DNA of 64,000 nt from Gnetum montanum (lineage: Eukaryota; Streptophyta; Gnetopsida; Gnetales; Gnetaceae): the NCBI GenBank assembly GCA_015680685.1, contig MNCI01035006.1, forward strand, positions 409,441 to 473,440. Reading direction: 5' to 3'. The notes beneath the pieces were generated by a model that worked only from the letters and a program-made list of their open reading frames with translations, searched no databases and was not told the origin of the DNA. Position 1 is the stretch's first letter; the number at the start of each line of letters is the position of its first letter. The translations under genes were made by a program, and so were the position numbers. This document shows, piece after piece, positions 45,561 through 57,105 of this stretch.

Positions 45561-46145
45561 TAGCAGGACTAATGAAATCCACCAATTCTCCTGCTACCAG
45601 TGTCTTCAATCCATTGGTTATAAACTAAGCAATTAGGTGTGCAAACTTGCGTAGTAAATTCTCCATGATGATTGTGGCCACCTCCTCAAATAGGTGTGAC
45701 CACATCATCACACTAAAGTGCTAAAGAAGATAGGTAAGGAAATCCCTTTTCCCTAGGCAAAACATCTTCTTTAATGCCAAGTCAGGAAGAGGAGTATGGT
45801 CTATAGGTTGACTGAGATAGTAGAGAATGCTGACCAACTCAAACACAATGAGCACTAGCTTGAGTAGGATCCGCAAGGTGGAAAAAACAAAAAATAACAA
45901 CATTAACACAACATTTCAACACTTAGAATTTCTTAACAAATTTTACACATCCTAGTTGGGGTGAAATTAGCTTTCATAAAAAGCTCTAAGGTGTTGGTCC
46001 AAATTTGCTTAAGAAAATTCACAAAAAATGAATATATTATTACAACCTCTCTTAGACTTGATATCATAGCCAAAACCATTATAACCAAAACATCATAACC
46101 AAAATTATGCCTTATCTCAAAACATGAATTTAGAGAAAGCATCAA

Positions 46146-46890
46146 AACATAGAAAAAGTGGCTATAATAGAAACAAATAAAAAAAACTTACTAAAAATAG
46201 TAAAAAGCTTTTTTTTTCTTTAAAAAACACACAAAAAAAATTTACAACATAATTTACAAAAGAAAATCCCAAAGAGCATGGGGGTTGACATTTCTAATTA
46301 TGATAACCAAATCAATCCTCAAAGGGGTAAAGTGCTACAACCAAATTTAGACCAATTAACATAGCCTCACTATAAAATTCATAAAAAATTCATCTTAGCC
46401 TCAATTTCAGTGATTCCACCATGGAAGAAACCCTAAAAATTATGAGCTTTCTATCCATGACAATTGCAACCAAAAAACATGTAACCATACTTACATAAAA
46501 CATAACAAGAAATAGCAAAAATAGAGTCATCACCATTAACCCTCATTGTTGCAAGGTTAGAAACAAATTCACAAAAAATATCATTCAGGGTCCAAAAAAA
46601 TTGATTCTACTACCTTTTGAAAGCTTGAATTAATTACCATGCACCAATACTCAATACAAATTCAAAATCCTAGTTGATTTTTCAAAAAAAAAAAAATCAT
46701 TAATGTTGATGAAAATATGAAAAATGGCACAAACTCCTAATTACACAACCAAACTAAAATAGCCATAACTTTATCAATATAACTCCAAATTAAACAAGAT
46801 CATAACAATTACAAAACTTAAACACAATACTAAAAACCCAAAATATTAAATTTTGTAAAAATTAAGCCATTTTTCTAATAAAAAAATACA
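46146..46890. other. AT-rich stretch upstream of the antisense gene
   Basis: A-rich sequence between the antisense gene and the nested insertion. It would contain the antisense gene's promoter, but no convincing TATA box on the minus strand stands out. Confidence 0.35.
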
Positions 46891-46895
46891 CAACA
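46891..46895. repeat. Left target-site duplication CAACA
   Basis: CAACA directly before the LTR start TGATGAG; repeated at 55286-55290. Confidence 0.9.
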
Positions 46896-47713
46896 TGATG
46901 AGTGGCGAGGTACCCCTACACTCAACCATATGAATATGAGTGTTCTCACGCGTGATCTGGTCGAACTCCATAGACGGACTAGTTGTGGCACCTAGACAGT
47001 TAGCCTTGGTTCGTAGGTTGTTATCTTCCCATCTACACTAGTATTATATTTTTCATGTATGGTTTAGTCCAGAGTGAGGTGTATGATGTGTTCCTAATCT
47101 AATGCTACTCCTAAGGGCAATGGAAAGTAATATTATCTAAGCTAAGAGGGAAAGGGTAAAAGAATCTAATCTAGGCTAAGTGCGATGAGCATCCATTCCT
47201 TGATCATCCGTACACATCTTGGACTTTGTGCATGACTACCACTAGGATTGCCAAGCATAGATCCTAGGTACACCACTGGGTTACCAAGTAGTCACACTTA
47301 AATNTCCAAGCGTAGATCCTAGGTACGCCACTGGGTTACCAAGTAGTCACACTTAAATGCTCATAATCAAGTTGTACTCATTTCGCATTGCTAGGAGATA
47401 AGGGTGAGAGAGAGACTAATTAGGAGAGCAATAAATAATAATTAATTAAATAAATAAATAAATTGAATGCTGCAATGATGAAGTAATCTCAATCTTTATT
47501 GCCGGTCATGTGTGTGTCCAAGTACGTCACACTCGAATAAAGGATTCCGTACAATTACATTCACCACACTGTAGGCAGACACTGGAAAATAATCTATCTC
47601 TGGAGGGATCAAACTACCAGAGTTTTGCTACAGTCTAACCTAGATGATGAAACAAGGGAGAGCCGCTTCTTATTTATAGACATTGTGGTAGACTGCGATA
47701 TCACAGCCCATCA
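46896..47713 (-). repeat. 3' LTR of the nested element
   Basis: Aligns with 54496-55285 throughout (gaggtacccctacactcaac.., ..ttatttatagacattg). It is longer because of a 55-bp duplication marked by N at 47304. Contains minus-strand TATAAATA at 47671-47678. Confidence 0.9.
47249..47361. repeat. ~55-bp duplication with N at 47304 inside the LTR
   Basis: ccaagcrtagatcctaggta..cacacttaaat occurs twice with N between; the other LTR has it once (54851-54903). Likely assembly artefact. Confidence 0.7.
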
Positions 47714-47724
47714 TACCCCCACGA
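47714..47724 (-). promoter_or_regulatory. Polypurine tract of the nested element
   Basis: On the minus strand cgtgggggta directly precedes the 3' LTR start TGATGGG. Confidence 0.6.
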
Positions 47725-47869
47725 CTGAATAAAAACTCATCCTCGAGTTATAGTGATTACACAGTGGATAGGTATGGGATTATTAAATGGAAAAAGAAAT
47801 GGGATGATGTTGCATTGTGGGAAGAAAACACAACACATAAAATATGCTACAACTACAAAAATTTGGAAC

Positions 47870-50613
47870 TCATGTAGTTCCTGGTGGCAGTGGCTCCTCC
47901 ATTGGTGTCTTCCCTTTGTCTTGTGCTCCAGGTTTTGAGGTTTGATGGCATTGAAGTATGGCCTAGAGCTTCTCCTCTTTAGTATGAGGGTCTTGTGCCA
48001 TCCATGCTAGTGTTCCAATGTTTGATGAAGTCGGCACCTCCCACGGACAGGGTAGTTGCAGGAACATTTGGTTAGCCTTGACGTACCAAGCCGCGAACAC
48101 CCGTCATTCCTCCTCATAGGCTCTGGCTTTGTTCTTGTATTCATGAAGATCTATTATCCATTGAGCCAAGTCAGTTGTGAGATCCTTCTATCCTTGGTAG
48201 CTAGCTTTCACCACCTCAAGTTCAAACTTTGCAACATCCAAGTTTTCCAATAGCTTCTTACGTTCTGCAAATTCTACTTTGTATTTGATGTGGGTGGTTG
48301 CTATTTCTTGCTCGAGCTCTAACCTCTGGTGCCCTGCTGTTAACATGGCAAGGTTGGCATATGTTAGGTTTGCAAACTCCATGTACTCTGTCAAGTCCTG
48401 GATCTGCAGGTCCTAATTCTTAACTTCCGCATGGTGGGCGAAGGCATATGTGTCCAATATGGCCTGCCAATCAATGTGTTGAGCACTGATAGTGTTGATT
48501 TGGGCCTTGGCCATATGGATCTCCTTCTCTAGGATTTTTTTGTACATCCCCACCTAATCCCAAAAGTGGTCCTTCAGCTTTTCATGTCATTTAGCCCCAT
48601 TCTGCCACGTGCTTATCTCAATCACCAACTTTTGATGAATGGCACGTACCTCCTCCATCGAGAGGGTTTGATTTCCTCTGGCTAAACGGCTTACGTCTCG
48701 GTTGACTTGGATAAATTATTCTCGTAATTGATGAAAGTGCTCATCAAGAACATTCTTTTTCTTGTCTATAGTGGTCAACCGAAGGTTTTCAGTCGCAAGA
48801 TGTTTATTTTCTTCCTATAAGGCCTTGAGTGCCTTAAGATGTGCATGGGTTTGCGCCTGTGCTGCGGAGGAATCCCGAACAGTTGTCTCCTTTTCTTTCG
48901 TCACCTTTTTATTCTTTGTAATTAACTTTGTTAGCAGCTCAGTTCTAAATTTTCCTAGCTAGTCTACGGAAACAAATTGCAGAGGGTCCTACTGTGCTAC
49001 TCGTAAGGTCACAAGCTGCTCTTGTAATTTTTGCACTTTAGCTTTAGCATGCTTTGCCCTTACTTCTGTTAAGACCAACTTCCCCTTTGTGGAAATGAGG
49101 TCTAACTGGATTGCTATTACATCATGAGAGATGTCAAGCAGAGACATCATTACTTGTCCTATTTGAAGCAATCTATCAAGCACATCCTCATGTTTTGCAA
49201 GAGTCATTGAGGTTTCAACCAGAGTTTGAGCATCCCGTGCTCCTATAAGATCTATCGATGGCACAATAGGTACATTGAAAGATTCTTTGATGTGGCCTGT
49301 GACCACATCTGCAGCTCCTGTGGCATTCTGATGTTGCATGACCACCACGGTGGCCCCTTCACCAGTCTCTAACTAGACTTGGAAAGATGCCGCATTTCCT
49401 GAGATCTGTTGTGACCATCTACTTTTCCTGTTCCTCTTTAAATAGAGACTTCACCCCTTGTAAGATCCAATGAAATAGTAGGCTGCCTAGCATCATCGAT
49501 GATGCGGAAGAGGTTTGCGTCATCACGACTTCCCCAACTAACCATCTCATCAACGGTCTATAGTCTTATGGCAGTGGTAGTTGATCCTGGCCTGTGCTAG
49601 GTCCTGCTTCTTTTTGTTGGTTGGGAGCTGTGGCTGGAGGTTGACTGGGTCCAACCACCTATTCTTCTTCTTATTCTGGTCCTAACTCTTCACCAATGCT
49701 TTTTCTTGGAGCTGGCACCTTTAGCAATTCAGCGTATGAAGCAGTTTGGGCTTTTCGGATGACATCATTGGTGTATCCCTGAATACCAGCACATTGGCAA
49801 AGCTTTCTGATGAGACAAGGGAAAGGTAACACCATCTTCCCTATCTTTCATTCCTTGAACCACCTTAGGATCTCTGTCAAATATAGATGGGGAAGGTTAG
49901 CGTTAACCTTTCCCAACAACACTACACATCCTCTAACCGCATACGTTGATATTCTTTTGAGGCCCTTTGTGGGGAAGAGGTGATATGTTCTGATTTTGAA
50001 GTAAACTCTCTCCTCCATTATTAATTCACCAAATTCTTTATTCTTAAAAATAAGACTTCTCTAACCACTCCTTTTGCACATCAGTGTTTGAATGAGTGGA
50101 CAACCAAGCAACCCAGGGCCCTGTATTCAAAAGGTTTAACACTTCTAAAATTTCCTGCGCAGAGAAGTCAACTTTCACACCACAAATGTTAACAGTGGTT
50201 CCTTTCTCCCTATTGTGCCAAAATTGGTACGTCTCTCCTAAGTACCAGGTACTACTTTTGAAGAGGATAGGCCAAAAGGGAGACTCCTTGAGGTGATCCC
50301 TAACGACCTCAGGAGCGAACTCTGCGAATGATTCAAAGTTCAATTCCAAAATCATTGTAGCTAATGTGGACTTCTCATGGATAGCCTAAACACAATCTTG
50401 GGGCAATGTGGGTTGTTGTCCCGGTTTAGGCATTGAAGCATCTCCTCTTTCTACCTGTCCAGACTGTCCGGTAGGAGGTTCATCTTGATGAATACTGAAT
50501 GATTACTCCTCCTATTCTACATGTTGTCTAGTAGGACCTTGTCTTCTACCTCTCTGAGCTCTTTTGCTTCCACCTTGGGTAGGACCTTTCTGTTGTCCAT
50601 GTTTTGGGGCCAT
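47870..50613 (-). pseudogene. ORF2 of the nested element (plant transposon-type domain plus coiled coil)
   Basis: From ATG 50613 (MAPKHGQQKGPTQGGSKRAQ, basic) to TGA 47870, ~915 codons with a few stops and at least one frameshift between 50044 and 49348. The domain at 50355-50044 and beyond includes MILELNFESFAEFAPEVVRD, TWYLGETYQFWHN, VNICGVKVDFSAQEILEVLN, then TYAVRGCVVLLGKVNANLPH. This is the layout of the family annotated as putative plant transposon protein. 49348-48188 is a long heptad-like coiled coil (AKHAKAKVQKLQEQLVTL; LELEQEIATTHIKYKVEFAE). It occupies the place of pol, in sense, and is set up like the antisense gene of the Tat elements (same kind of domain, then coiled coil). Function unknown. 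Confidence 0.65.
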
Positions 50614-52618
50614 CTGCAATCACATAGGCCAAGTTTTAGTAAGGTCATTTTTGAAGTTAAGTTATACCTTATTGCTTACCTTAATTAATGTTCTTATGTT
50701 ATCACTTGTGATAGTGCCTAAAATTTTGTAATAATGAGTCCTATGACTTAGGTGGTTTCCATTTTAGTCTCTCGGTATACCTAAGGGTTAAATGATTTTT
50801 AGGCACAATTATTATAAGTGTTAGAGTTAATTACCCTAGCTGATGTCCTTTGGAAAATGATAAATTTCAAAAAAGTTAGGCACTTTTCGGCAAGTGTCCC
50901 TCCCCCATGACTAAGCTGAACACTCCGGGTTCAAGCAAGTTCAAACGGAATTAAAATCGGAGCAGCAGTGAGCGAGATATGAGGAAAAAAGCAAGGGTCA
51001 CTCAATCACAAGCTGTAGAGAAAAATTGCAAAAGCTCCCCCCATGTGAATGACAAAATGACCCTAAGTGTTGTAGGGGGTGACCTATTTATAGGCGGCGG
51101 GGACGCGATATCACGTACGATACATCGCGTATGCGATATCACGTGGGACGCAATATTGTGTATGTGATATCTCGTCCCTAGTGATGTGAGACACCATGAA
51201 AATACTAACTTTTTAAATGATTTTCTTGAAATTAACTGTGGAAATTAAGGACATTGAATATGACCAAGATGTTCTAGGGTAATTTCATTAATTCAAAAGG
51301 CACCATGAATGATGATGGTGTGGGTTTTATCAATAAAACCTTGGGTAATAAGAAAAAAGGTATGTAATGGTACATTGGAACGTTAAAATTTAGAGGGGTA
51401 ATAGTAGGAAAAGAATTTTATGAAAATTATGCTGAGGGTAAGAAATGGTGTGTGAGCTATGTCATAAGTGAATATTACAAAAGATTACACAAGTGGATCC
51501 TCCCCAAAGTAGGTTCCAACCTATAATGCCCTTGTGTAACCACACTTAAAGTGTCCGTGGCCACTAGAAGGGTTAAATGTAATCCACACTAACTCCACAA
51601 AACACACACATGTAATTATCACCGGAATGAGGTAAGAATTCTATGTTACACACGACATGAGCTATAATTACACGAACAATGAGATGAGATGAAGTATAGA
51701 AAGGGATCATAGAGATTGGGACATGAGGTAACTGACAAGGACATAATGAATCCTACATGTAAGCATGATTAATGTGTCATTAACCCATCATTCCAAGATC
51801 AGGATCAAGTCCATTCCTCTAATTAGTGACATCGCATTGTTTCATCCCATGACAAGCGACTATGAGAGTACCATAATAACAAGGCGTACGATCACTTAGC
51901 GTTTTATGCAAGGGAGGAGTGACTTTTATTTTGTGGCACCTTTTTCTTTTCAGTTTCCTCTCTTTTTGAATAGTAAATCTAAAGAGGCCGCCAACCTTTA
52001 GGCATGGGTTCATGTCTTTCTAGTGGGACCCCCTAGAACAAAGTTTGATTTTTGAGTACCCTTTTGATTTCTCTTACTCCCATTTTTCATTAGATCTACA
52101 AGGATCTTAATACAACCACGTTGCATGATAACTCCCATAAACATTACCAAAAAGAATACATAAGTCCCCTTGATGTCACACCCTAATCATTCCCTCTTGG
52201 TCCATCCTTCTTCATTCTGGGTACAATGAACACAAAATTAATTTTAAGTTTTTAAGAATTTCAAGAATATCACTGTACCCTTGAACAGAACCTCTTATTT
52301 GTAGAATGGATGAGTGGGTGTAATGGGCTCACTATTCCAAATAATTGATCACTCGAGACACGACAACATAAAACACACCCCAACCAATGATCCACATGAG
52401 TGTTTTATTCATAGACGAGATTACTTACAAAAATGTAAAAGGACAAAAATACAAAAAGATAAAAAGATAAAACAAAAAGTTGAAAAATGAAAAACTGAAA
52501 AAAAAAGTTGTAAAATTAAAGAAAATGAAAAATATTTATTAATCCTACTTTTTATTTAGAATGGGGGATATCCCCCATAACTAAACAGTTGAGCATGGAA
52601 AGGATTAATAAATGAAGG
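50614..52618 (-). other. Non-coding spacer between gag and ORF2, nested element
   Basis: No gene seen. Contains the promoter-like block 51085-51182. Short frames here (minus 52013-51819, plus 50979-51167) have no family features. Confidence 0.5.
51085..51182 (-). promoter_or_regulatory. Internal promoter-like block resembling the element's LTR promoter
   Basis: On the minus strand: cgagatatcacatacacaat, attgcgtcccacgtgatatc, two further GATATC/TACGTGATATCGCGT repeats, then CCTATAAATAGG (TATA at 51092-51085). The LTR promoter has the same build: cgatatcgtgtatacaatattgcagtcc followed by TCTATAAATAAG (55219-55212). It lies ~470 bp upstream of the ORF2 start and could give ORF2 its own transcript. 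Confidence 0.55.
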
Positions 52619-54361
52619 TTAAGGATCCTTGCATGTTGGAAGTATTGGAACTNNNNNNNNNNNNNNNNNNNNNNNNNNNNNNNNNNNNNNNNNNNNNNNN
52701 NNNNNNNNTAAGGGTGCACCACAGTGTGGAACTTGTGCTAGGTTGGAAGATGTAGTGGCCTCAAAATTATGTTGTCCCTTCTTACGGCCGTGTTTAAAGA
52801 AAGGACGCTTTTGATGTTGAGGAGGCTTTTCACTGTTGTTAGTAGTAGTAGCACAAGTGGTGTTCATGGGGTGTTTTGGTGGTGCAGATGCCTTAGGACC
52901 AGTTGGTGGCACTGTAGAAGGAGGGAAAGGATGAGAATGTTGAAAGTTAGAAGGCGTATAAGGTGCACAAGGTGGTGGTTGTGTTGGAGGCATGGGTTGG
53001 TAGTATTGTGGAGAATAGTAATGTGGTGAGATAGAGTATGTTGGCCTAGTTGGAGAAATAGGATTTTGAACAAGATAGGCATTTGGGTTCAGATGATATG
53101 AAGGGTGTCTCCAGTCTAAGGGTGGTCTCCCCCATGACTGGGATTGTTGCCACTATGATCGAACACAGTATCTCTGTACAAACTTTGGATGTAACGTGTT
53201 TCTCCAATGCTCATGTAAATGTAACAGTATTGGGCATTGGCCCTTGGGGTGATCATATAGGCATATGCTGCATTCATACGTATGATTGGCAGTTGAGCTC
53301 TTATTTTCCTTATCCCTTCTTTCTGATTGTCTACTATTTTGTCCTACTTCTTGGGTTGTCAGAACTCTATCTCTACTGATGTTGATGAATTCTTCATACT
53401 TTTGATACATGCATTCCAACATCTTATTGATCTTTGCCTCAGCTTCTTCTAATGTTTGTTGTATTGGCAAAGATGATGTTTTCTACTTGTGATTGGTTGA
53501 TTTATCATTTTTATGATCATGGACCTTTGTTAAGTTGAGATTTTGGTCCCGTTGATGTTTTTCAACACTCTCCCATCTAGCCATATCTCCTTCTTCTTTT
53601 GCTACCCGCTTAATAAGCTCTTGGACTTGATGGGTTCGTAGTTCATATAGTTGACCCTGGGCATACATTCCTAAGGTCTCTCTTGTTTCATTATGTAGCC
53701 CATCAATGATATGGTACATTAGCCTTTCCTCAGAAAACCCATGGCCTGGATAGTTGTTTAACAACGCATAATATCTTTCTAAGGCCATGTCCAAGGGTTC
53801 ATGTTGTGCTTATTTCCACTCTTGGATTTGTTTCCTCAAGGCTAACACTTTTGTGTAGGTTTGATATTTTTCGTTAAAGACTTCTACCATTGTTGATCAA
53901 CGTCGTATTGAATTTGTTTTTAACGATCTATACCATACTTTTTCTTGGTCAACGAGTGTCATAGGAAAGAGCTTAAGTTTTTTCCAACCATTATCAATGT
54001 TGTTCCATGTGTAGGCATCGTAGAAGGCTAGTAAATGTTGATGTGGATCTAAGTCATAGCCTCCTGAAACAGTAGGAAAGTTATTTAAATCGATCCTGGG
54101 TAGACGGCTCTCTTTACGATGCCTACGTGAGATTCGAACGGCCTCTTGTATTTGCGTTAAGCTTGTAGTGGCCAGTGGGGGTTCATCGTCATTAGGTAGG
54201 TTATGCTTTTGGGAATTGGGATGATGTTGTTTTCTTTCATGTTTATAGGAAACCCCCACCTTGGGTTGCATACTCAAATCTTCATTGTCATATAGTTTGT
54301 TGGTTCTCCAATGAACTTCTTCACTAAGTGTGGCATTGTTGTAATCTTGTAGGAGAGGCAT
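52619..54361 (-). pseudogene. gag: gag of the nested element
   Basis: One reading frame from ATG 54361 (MPLLQDYNNATLSEEVHWRT) to the N gap, with only three in-frame stops (53897, 53483, 53153). Gag core: GYDLDPHQHLLAFYDAYTWN, LKLFPMTLVDQEKVWYRSLK, then ALERYYALLNNYPGHGFSEE and MYHIIDGLHNETRETLGMYA. A zinc knuckle of form C-x2-C-x3-H-x4-C (CSICLYDHPKGQC, about 53270-53230) is one residue short of the usual C-x2-C-x4-H-x4-C. A Pro-rich tail (52993-52709) follows, then 56 Ns. Would form particles and bind RNA. Confidence 0.75.
52653..52708. other. Run of 56 Ns (assembly gap)
   Basis: Unsequenced bases inside the Pro-rich gag tail of the nested element. True length unknown. Confidence 0.95.
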
Positions 54362-54476
54362 TTTTGTGTGTGAATTTATGTGACTTTTTTTAATAATTAT
54401 TTCTTTCTAAAAGATATATCATTAAGTCCTTTATAGCGACCTTATATAATATAACTAATCTAGATAACTAGCACTA

Positions 54477-54495
54477 TCCTTGGCAACGACACCAA
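54477..54495 (-). promoter_or_regulatory. Primer-binding site of the nested element, tRNA-Asp type
   Basis: Minus strand TTGGTGTCGTTGCCAAGGA, next to the LTR. The usual tRNA-Asp site of plant gypsy elements is TGGCGCCGTTGCCGGGGA. The differences are all C-to-T or G-to-A changes, as expected from methylation decay. Confidence 0.75.
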
Positions 54496-55285
54496 TGATG
54501 AGTGGTGAGGTACCCCTACACTCAACCATATGAATACAAGCATTCTCACGCGTGATCCGGTCAAACTCTGTAGATAGACTAGTTGTGGCACCTAGACAGT
54601 TAGCCTTGGGTCATAGTTTGTTGTCTTCCCACCTGGACTAGTATTATATTTGTCACGTATGGTTTAGTCTAGAGTGAGGTGTATGATGTGTTCCTAATTT
54701 GATGCTACTCCTGAGGGCAATGGAAAGTAATATTATCTAAGCTAAGAGAGAAAGGGTAAAAGAATCTAATCTATCCTAAGTGCAATGAGCATCCATTCCT
54801 TGATCATCCGTACACATCTTGGACTTCATGCATGACTACCACTGGGATTGCCAAGCACAGATCCTAGGTACGCCACTGGGTTATCAAGTAGTCACACTTA
54901 AATACTCGTAATCAAGTCGTACTCATTCCACGTTGCTAGGAGATAAGGATGAGAGAGAGACTAATTAGGAAAGTAGTAAATAACAATTAAATAAATAAAC
55001 AAAGTAAATGATGTAATGATGAAGTAATCTCGATCTTTATTGCCGGTCATGTGCATGTCCAAGTATGTCACACTCGAATAAAGGATGCCGTACAATTACA
55101 TTCACCACACTGTGGGCAGAAACTGGAAAATAATCTATCTCTGGAGGGATCAAACTGCCAAAGTTTCGCTACAATATAACCTAGATGATGAAAAAAGGGA
55201 GAGCCACTTCTTATTTATAGACATTGCGGTGGACTGCAATATTGTATACACGATATCGCGGCCCATGAGATATTGTGTCCCATCA
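54496..55285 (-). repeat. 5' LTR of the nested element
   Basis: Starts (minus) TGATGGGACACAATATCTCA and ends ..ACCTCACCACTCATCA. TATA box TATAAATA at 55219-55212, below a GATATC/AATATT-rich stretch. Confidence 0.9.
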
Positions 55286-55290
55286 CAACA
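55286..55290. repeat. Right target-site duplication CAACA
   Basis: Matches 46891-46895. Confidence 0.9.
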
Positions 55291-57105
55291 TAACTTACTT
55301 TTTGAAGAAAAAATCATCAAAAACAAACATAAATTTGACATTATGTAGCCATAGAATATAACCAAAATAGCCAACCCAACATCAAACCATCACAAAACAC
55401 ATGAAGATAAGGGGGTAGGATGCCATTAGAATTTAATTTTAATTAATCCCTAGCCCTAGATCTAAGAAAAAAGGTCTCAACATGAGACTTTTAGAAAAAG
55501 CACTTGAAAAAGCAAGCCTAATTTCAAAAGTCTTATTTACCAAGGTGAAAATAGCAAAATAACCATAGATCCACATGAAAACTGCCAAAACATAATGTTG
55601 GATTTTTCTAGAATTCAATTTTATTGACTCCTTTTGACTAGATTTGAAAAGAAAGACCTATTATTACCTAGAAAAAATAAGAAAAATGGTTAGAACACTA
55701 TGAAAAAGGCAAAGAATGGCCTACCTTGGAACTAATGAGGAGGTCCCTTGGATGGAAACTACCTTAGGAAAGCTAGATATTATTTTTCTAGCCTCATCAG
55801 ATGCTTAGATGTAAGGAATCTTACTATTTTTCTTCATGATGAATGCTCAACGTTGGAAGAAGGCTTGAAATCTAAAGAGGGAAAAGCCTCAACATTGGCC
55901 AAGAGAGGGAGGAGAAGCTTCAATGCTAAGATTCCACAAGATCAGCTATAGTAATGGATGCCAAGGCTCTCCTCCACTGCATTGATTGATAGAATGGTGG
56001 TCTATGATAAGTTTGTACAAGTTTTGGCATTAAAAGTTCATAAAACCAAATGTTTCCACCCCAAACCCCTACTTGCTAATTCTATGTATGGCAACTTCAC
56101 ATACACTAAAGTCTAAGGGAGGGAAGTATCCTCCACGCTGGGAGTAAAGGGGGTGGGGGGTGGCGGGGGAGGGGGTAATAGCAACTACCTTTATTTTTTC
56201 TTAATTTATTTTTTTTTTATTTTTAAAATTTGTAAAACCATGGATCCCACCCTTTACCCTCACACATGCTACTTTTTGGATTAGTAACTATGTCAACATT
56301 AGGGTTTTGACCCCTTTAATACATAGAAACATATCCAAGCCTGAACCCCCATGCATCCACATGGGGGGTATCATACTCAACGTGGATGCATGCCTTCCAC
56401 CCCTCAAAACCATAAAAAGCTAACTTTCATGCCATTTTTAGTAGTTACAACTTGCATTATTCAACCCTAGGCTCTAAAAGGGGGTCAAACTTTGCTACAA
56501 ATAGTCACCTTGGGTGTACCCCTTGGCTCAGCCCCCTTAGGATGGGGACTAGTGGAGTTTAGTATGGAACAAAGGGGGGTTAACCCCCATTCATATCCTC
56601 CACTACACATCATACCCAAATCTAACCTCCAAAAGGATCCCACATAACTAAGAGCCTATCCAATCACTTCCAACCACTCCTAAACCTTGGAAAACCTAGT
56701 TAAAAGTGGTCAAAACCTTTCAATGTGGTGGTTCCACATTGGAGAGGCCTCATTTGTGCTAAGCACCTTGATCCTAGCATGGATGGATGCGAAGTGACAT
56801 AAAATTCCATAAATTAACCATCTAGTTACCATGTTTGACCTTTATACTCTTATACAGCCTCGAATAACCTATCTCTTGCATTCAAATAAGCCAACTTGAA
56901 ACCTTGTATCATATTCCATGTTGGTGAATCCCCCCTCCATGCCATTCAGTGTGGGGCCAACATTGGTATTTAAGGGGGTATAACATATAAATCTTCTTCC
57001 CTAATCTCTAGTGACCATAGTTCTTGCATTGAGAGCTTTGCTACTCCTCCATGTCCTTTGGTAGTCAATAATCCCCTTTGGTTCTCATCCCCTTGGTTCT
57101 TACCA
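55291..57105. other. Spacer of element C between antisense gene and tandem repeats
   Basis: Resumes element C. Non-coding; 56100-56600 contains C/G-rich words (catggggggtatcatactcaa, ctccactacacatcatacc) that foreshadow the tandem repeats. A 67-codon plus frame (55748-55951) is unrecognised. Confidence 0.4.

Larger units (their letters stand above)
42269..46145 (-). pseudogene. Antisense multi-exon gene of element C
   Basis: Minus-strand exons with matching frames: ~45870-45540 (LPDLALKKMFCLGKRDFL), 45284-45010 (KCVVAKIAHSWWVAPKDI, then Lys-rich SPSKKKKSEKSS), ~44900-43857, 43733-43517, 43469-43295, 43186-42506, 42370-42269. Strong sites include the donor CATAG|GTACTC (43857), the acceptor gtttggttttag (43469), the donor ATCA|GTAAG (43295), the acceptor ttttttttcttttag (43186), the donor GATAG|GTGTGG (42506) and the acceptor tcttatag (42370). 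Phases agree across 43517/43469 and 43295/43186. The 44808-44338 part (MENASKDIQANITHVGLVEI..ITIAISATTFHDLIGVPID) resembles the putative plant transposon protein family. Then come a Glu/Gln-rich coiled coil and a tail with five Asp and a Pro run, then stop. Role unknown; several stops. Confidence 0.65.
46896..55285 (-). mobile_element. Complete non-autonomous LTR retrotransposon nested in element C
   Basis: 8390 bp. LTRs 46896-47713 and 54496-55285 (TGATGGG..CATCA on the minus strand), target duplication CAACA on both sides, PBS next to the right LTR and a G-rich polypurine tract next to the left LTR, so it reads on the minus strand. Order 5'-3': LTR, PBS, gag (54361-52619), ~2 kb spacer with an internal promoter-like block, ORF2 (50613-47870), PPT, LTR. 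No protease, RT, RNase H or integrase is found, so it must have used the enzymes of another element. LTRs differ by scattered changes; it is younger than its host C. Confidence 0.9.

Noticed and set aside
53083-53379. 98-codon plus frame
   Set aside because: Opposite strand of the gag zinc-knuckle region of the nested element.
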